Shown piece by piece: positions 62,001 to 64,000 of a DNA stretch of 64,000 bases. The position numbers were made by a program, and so were the translations under genes. Within the stretch, counting starts at the first letter, position 1. Each line of letters begins with the position of its first letter. Below the pieces are notes generated by a model. That model had not been told where the DNA came from. It saw only the letters and a list, made by a program, of their open reading frames with translations, and made no database searches. Origin of the DNA: Methanosarcina sp. UBA5 (GTDB lineage Archaea > Halobacteriota > Methanosarcinia > Methanosarcinales > Methanosarcinaceae); assembly GCF_002505485.1 (NCBI RefSeq), contig NZ_DAVG01000076.1, forward strand, positions 7,976 through 71,975, in the 5' to 3' direction.

Positions 62001-62296
62001 GTAATATTAAGGCCGGTCTGTCCTCCAATACCTGCAATAATTCCATCAGGGCGTTCTTTTTCAATAATCTTTTCTACTATTTTAGCATCAAGGGGTTCGA
62101 TATAAACCGAATCAGCCATTTCAGGGTCGGTCATGATGGTTGCAGGGTTTGAGTTTACAAGCACAACCTTTACCCCTTCTTCTTTTAAGGATCTGCAGGC
62201 CTGGCTACCTGAAAAGTCGAATTCGGCAGCTTGTCCGATAGTAATTGGCCCTGAGCCTATAAGCAAAACCTTTTTTATGTCCTCACGTTTAGGCAT
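59084..62296 (-). CDS. carB: Carbamoyl-phosphate synthase, large subunit
   Basis: Makes carbamoyl phosphate from bicarbonate, ammonia (from CarA) and two ATP, for arginine and pyrimidines. The 1070-residue protein has the full two-half structure: ATP-grasp half 1 ([40 protein letters not shown]), ATP-grasp half 2 ([40 protein letters not shown]), an oligomerisation segment between them and a C-terminal allosteric domain ([20 protein letters not shown]). It is a single polypeptide, unlike the split carB of some methanogens. The start overlaps the carA stop by one base (TAATG), after GGAGG. Confidence 0.97.
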   Translation of the reverse strand: [1070 protein letters not shown]

Positions 62297-63435
62297 TAAA
62301 TCTCACCTCCGAGGACCTTTACAACCTTGCCAAAGAACGTTTCCTCGGTATCCAGCGGCCCTGCCTGAGCTTCAGGATGGAACTGCACACTGAAAATATC
62401 CAGGTCTTTGTGGGAAACCCCTTCTACGGTTTTGTCGTTTACGTTCAGGTACTTTACATAGAGACCCGTGCCGTCAAGGGAGTCCGCATCAACTGCATAC
62501 CCATGGTTCTGGGAAGTTATGAAAATTTTATTTTCAATCAGGTCCTTTACTGGCTGGTTTCCTCCCCTGTGCCCGAATTTCAATTTGTAGGTTCTTGCTC
62601 CCATAGCAAGGGAAATAATCTGGTGCCCAAAACAGATTCCGCAAACCGGAATCGTGCCTGCAAAAGCCTTTACGGCATTGATCGCATCCGTTGCTTTTTC
62701 CGGGTCTCCTGGTCCGTTTGAGATAAAAAGAAGATCAGGTTCGTAACTTGCAATTTCCGAGGGTTTTGCAGTTGCAGGAACCAGAGTAAGGTCAATTCCC
62801 CGCCTGTGAAGGTTATTTATGATATTTCGTTTTATTCCGAGATCGACTATAACCGCATGTTTGCGTTTGCTGCCGCCTTTCCAGGCGCCTTCTGCTCCGG
62901 GAATGAAATATGGCTCTTTACAGGTTACAAGGGAGATAAGTTCCTCATCTGTGAGCTGGGTAGAGTTTCTTGCTACATCAACAGCCTCTTCTCCATCATC
63001 GCTGCCTGTAATAAGGGCTGCCCGCATGGTTCCGCGCTCCCTTGCCCTGATGGTGAGCATTCGGGTGTCCACGCCTTCAATTCCTGGCTTTCCTTCATCC
63101 TCTAAAAATTTAGGGACCGAACGGGATGATTTATAATGGTAGGGCTTTTTGCAGGCCTCCCTTACAACAAGCCCTTCCGCATGCATATTATCGGACTGGA
63201 CGCGCTCCCCGCTGACACCGTAGTTTCCGATAAGGGGGTAAGTAAACATTAAAATCTGACCCTTGTAAGAAGGATCTGTTAGAGCCTCCTCATATCCCGT
63301 GAATTGAGTGGTAAAAACAAGTTCGCCGCAAGCTGTGCCTTCGGCACCAAAACCGGTGCCCCGAATAACTGTTCCGTCTTCTAAGCCTAGTACTGCTTTC
63401 ATCATCTGAACCTGCGAGTAAATGTCATAAGACAT
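62296..63435 (-). CDS. carA: Carbamoyl-phosphate synthase, small (glutaminase) subunit
   Basis: Glutamine amidotransferase subunit that delivers ammonia to CarB. The N-terminal domain is GLEDGTVIRGTGFGAEGTAC with FTTQFTGYEEALTDPSYKGQ. The class I glutaminase domain shows LFISNGPGDPEKATDAINAV, the catalytic Cys in VCGICFGHQIISLAMGA, SQNHGYAVD, and His/Glu in FSVQFHPEAQAGPLDTEE. The frame gives 379 residues; start codons at 63405 and 63402 (MMKAVLGLEDG, after AGGT) match the usual N-terminus better than 63435. First gene of the carAB operon. Confidence 0.96.
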   Translation of the reverse strand: MSYDIYSQVQMMKAVLGLEDGTVIRGTGFGAEGTACGELVFTTQFTGYEEALTDPSYKGQILMFTYPLIGNYGVSGERVQSDNMHAEGLVVREACKKPYHYKSSRSVPKFLEDEGKPGIEGVDTRMLTIRARERGTMRAALITGSDDGEEAVDVARNSTQLTDEELISLVTCKEPYFIPGAEGAWKGGSKRKHAVIVDLGIKRNIINNLHRRGIDLTLVPATAKPSEIASYEPDLLFISNGPGDPEKATDAINAVKAFAGTIPVCGICFGHQIISLAMGARTYKLKFGHRGGNQPVKDLIENKIFITSQNHGYAVDADSLDGTGLYVKYLNVNDKTVEGVSHKDLDIFSVQFHPEAQAGPLDTEETFFGKVVKVLGGEI

Positions 63436-63474
63436 GTATAAGTGTTACGATGAATTTTCCAATTTCCTTAACTA

Positions 63475-63507
63475 CTGGTATTTCTTGAGTTTTTTAATAT
63501 ATAAATC
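63475..63507 (-). promoter_or_regulatory. carAB promoter
   Basis: On the minus strand ATTTATATATTA (63507-63496) is a strong archaeal TATA box about 60-70 nt before the carA start. Transcription would begin near 63475. Confidence 0.6.
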
Positions 63508-63510
63508 TTT

Positions 63511-64000
63511 CAATTAAACTATATGCCTGATAAATGGGCCTCTTCAGCCTGTTTAATAATGCTTATTCTCAACGCAGGAGCTCTCTAATTTTGAGACTGT
63601 CTGAAAACGGACCTTTTTCATATAAAATAAAAACGTTCAGCATCTTTGCCGCGACTGACAATAAGACTTCTGTCACGGGTATTTCATGCGGCAGGATAGA
63701 CTTTAGCAGGCTCATTTTATAGAAAAAACTGAAAAATACGGCAGGCCGCATATAATTTATTATTCCGCCTCTGAACCTGGGGCAGAAGTATCAAAAAAGA
63801 GTTATACCTGAAAAGGGCAAAGCTTTGCCAAATTTTATAATCACGGACAAAATAGAAGGAAAAAAACCGAAGAATTGTACTCCTATTTCTTTTATTATGT
63901 ATTTTTTACTACGGGCAGTCTATAATACATTTCAAAATTATCCCTATTGAGCTAAAGCATTGGGCTGCAACCGTTGACCCGCAACCGTTGCGCCGGTTGA
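63511..64000. other. Gene-free end of the window
   Basis: No supported gene. GAGACTGTCTGAAAACGG at 63592-63609 resembles insertion-sequence ends. The last 21 bases (63980-64000) are the exact reverse complement of 35920-35940. Another copy of its core (TGCAACCGTTGACCCGCAACCGTTG) precedes it, so a longer repeat may continue beyond the window. Confidence 0.45.

Noticed and set aside
63534..63722. 62-codon plus-strand frame after carA
   Set aside because: Overlaps an insertion-sequence-end-like sequence, has no SD, and an opposite frame of the same length exists.
1..64000. tRNA, rRNA or other known RNA genes
   Set aside because: I looked for cloverleaf-like and rRNA-like GC-rich stretches and found none; a covariance-model scan would be decisive.

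Overview
The window is a stretch of a Methanosarcina-type methanogen chromosome (AT-rich, with long intergenic spaces). The assignment rests on an F420-reducing hydrogenase operon (frhADGB), methenyl-tetrahydromethanopterin cyclohydrolase (mch), archaeal aIF1A, archaeal-type TATA boxes, Shine-Dalgarno (SD) sites of the GGAGG/GGTGAT type, and PKD-domain surface proteins. No rRNA, tRNA or CRISPR array was recognised.

Layout. 0-4.2 kb is a decayed, gene-poor stretch with fragments of at least four genes. 4.3-7.9 kb holds frhADGB (minus strand, overlapping genes). 8.4-9.2 kb holds two broken PKD copies. 9.2-24.5 kb is accessory: a membrane protein, an alpha/beta hydrolase, a ferredoxin-nitroreductase, a DJ-1/GNAT pair, a Nudix hydrolase, secreted proteins, two methyltransferases, a NikR-like regulator, a DUF1330 protein and several MITE-like elements. 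25.0-35.6 kb is a conserved housekeeping block: galU, mch, a U32 peptidase, a YkgJ-type protein, a leuC/hacA-type dehydratase, hisE, an HTH-CBS regulator and a NOG1-type GTPase, interrupted by a truncated IS5-type transposase and a MITE. 36-43 kb carries methyltransferases, a PII protein and an NADP-type secondary alcohol dehydrogenase. 43.1-47.7 kb is a tandemly duplicated cassette of five CxxC-x17-CxxC zinc-ribbon peptides, all with the same ~125-nt leader, interleaved with two aIF1A genes. 48-57.2 kb looks like a defence or toxin-antitoxin region: hicBA, Fic, a small Cys-rich protein, a DUF5677 protein and a HEAT-repeat/nucleosidase fusion with a frameshifted 5' end. 57.5-63.5 kb holds argG and carAB, which make arginine and pyrimidine precursors.

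Two patterns cut across genes. First, a ~205-bp intergenic repeat (TATA-like start, ~100 nt, terminator-like hairpin plus T-run) occurs about 19 times between 38.9 and 52.8 kb and nowhere else that I noticed. Second, five reading frames have no ATG/GTG/TTG at the expected place but have CTG (both aIF1A genes), ATA (a methyltransferase and a secreted repeat protein) or ATT (a 30-aa zinc ribbon) exactly 7 nt after the SD. Several normal genes here use the same spacing (mch, hisE, frhA, hicB, the HTH-CBS regulator). In aIF1A, an initiation factor, this suggests autoregulation through start-codon choice. All functional statements come from reading the sequence; no database search was possible.
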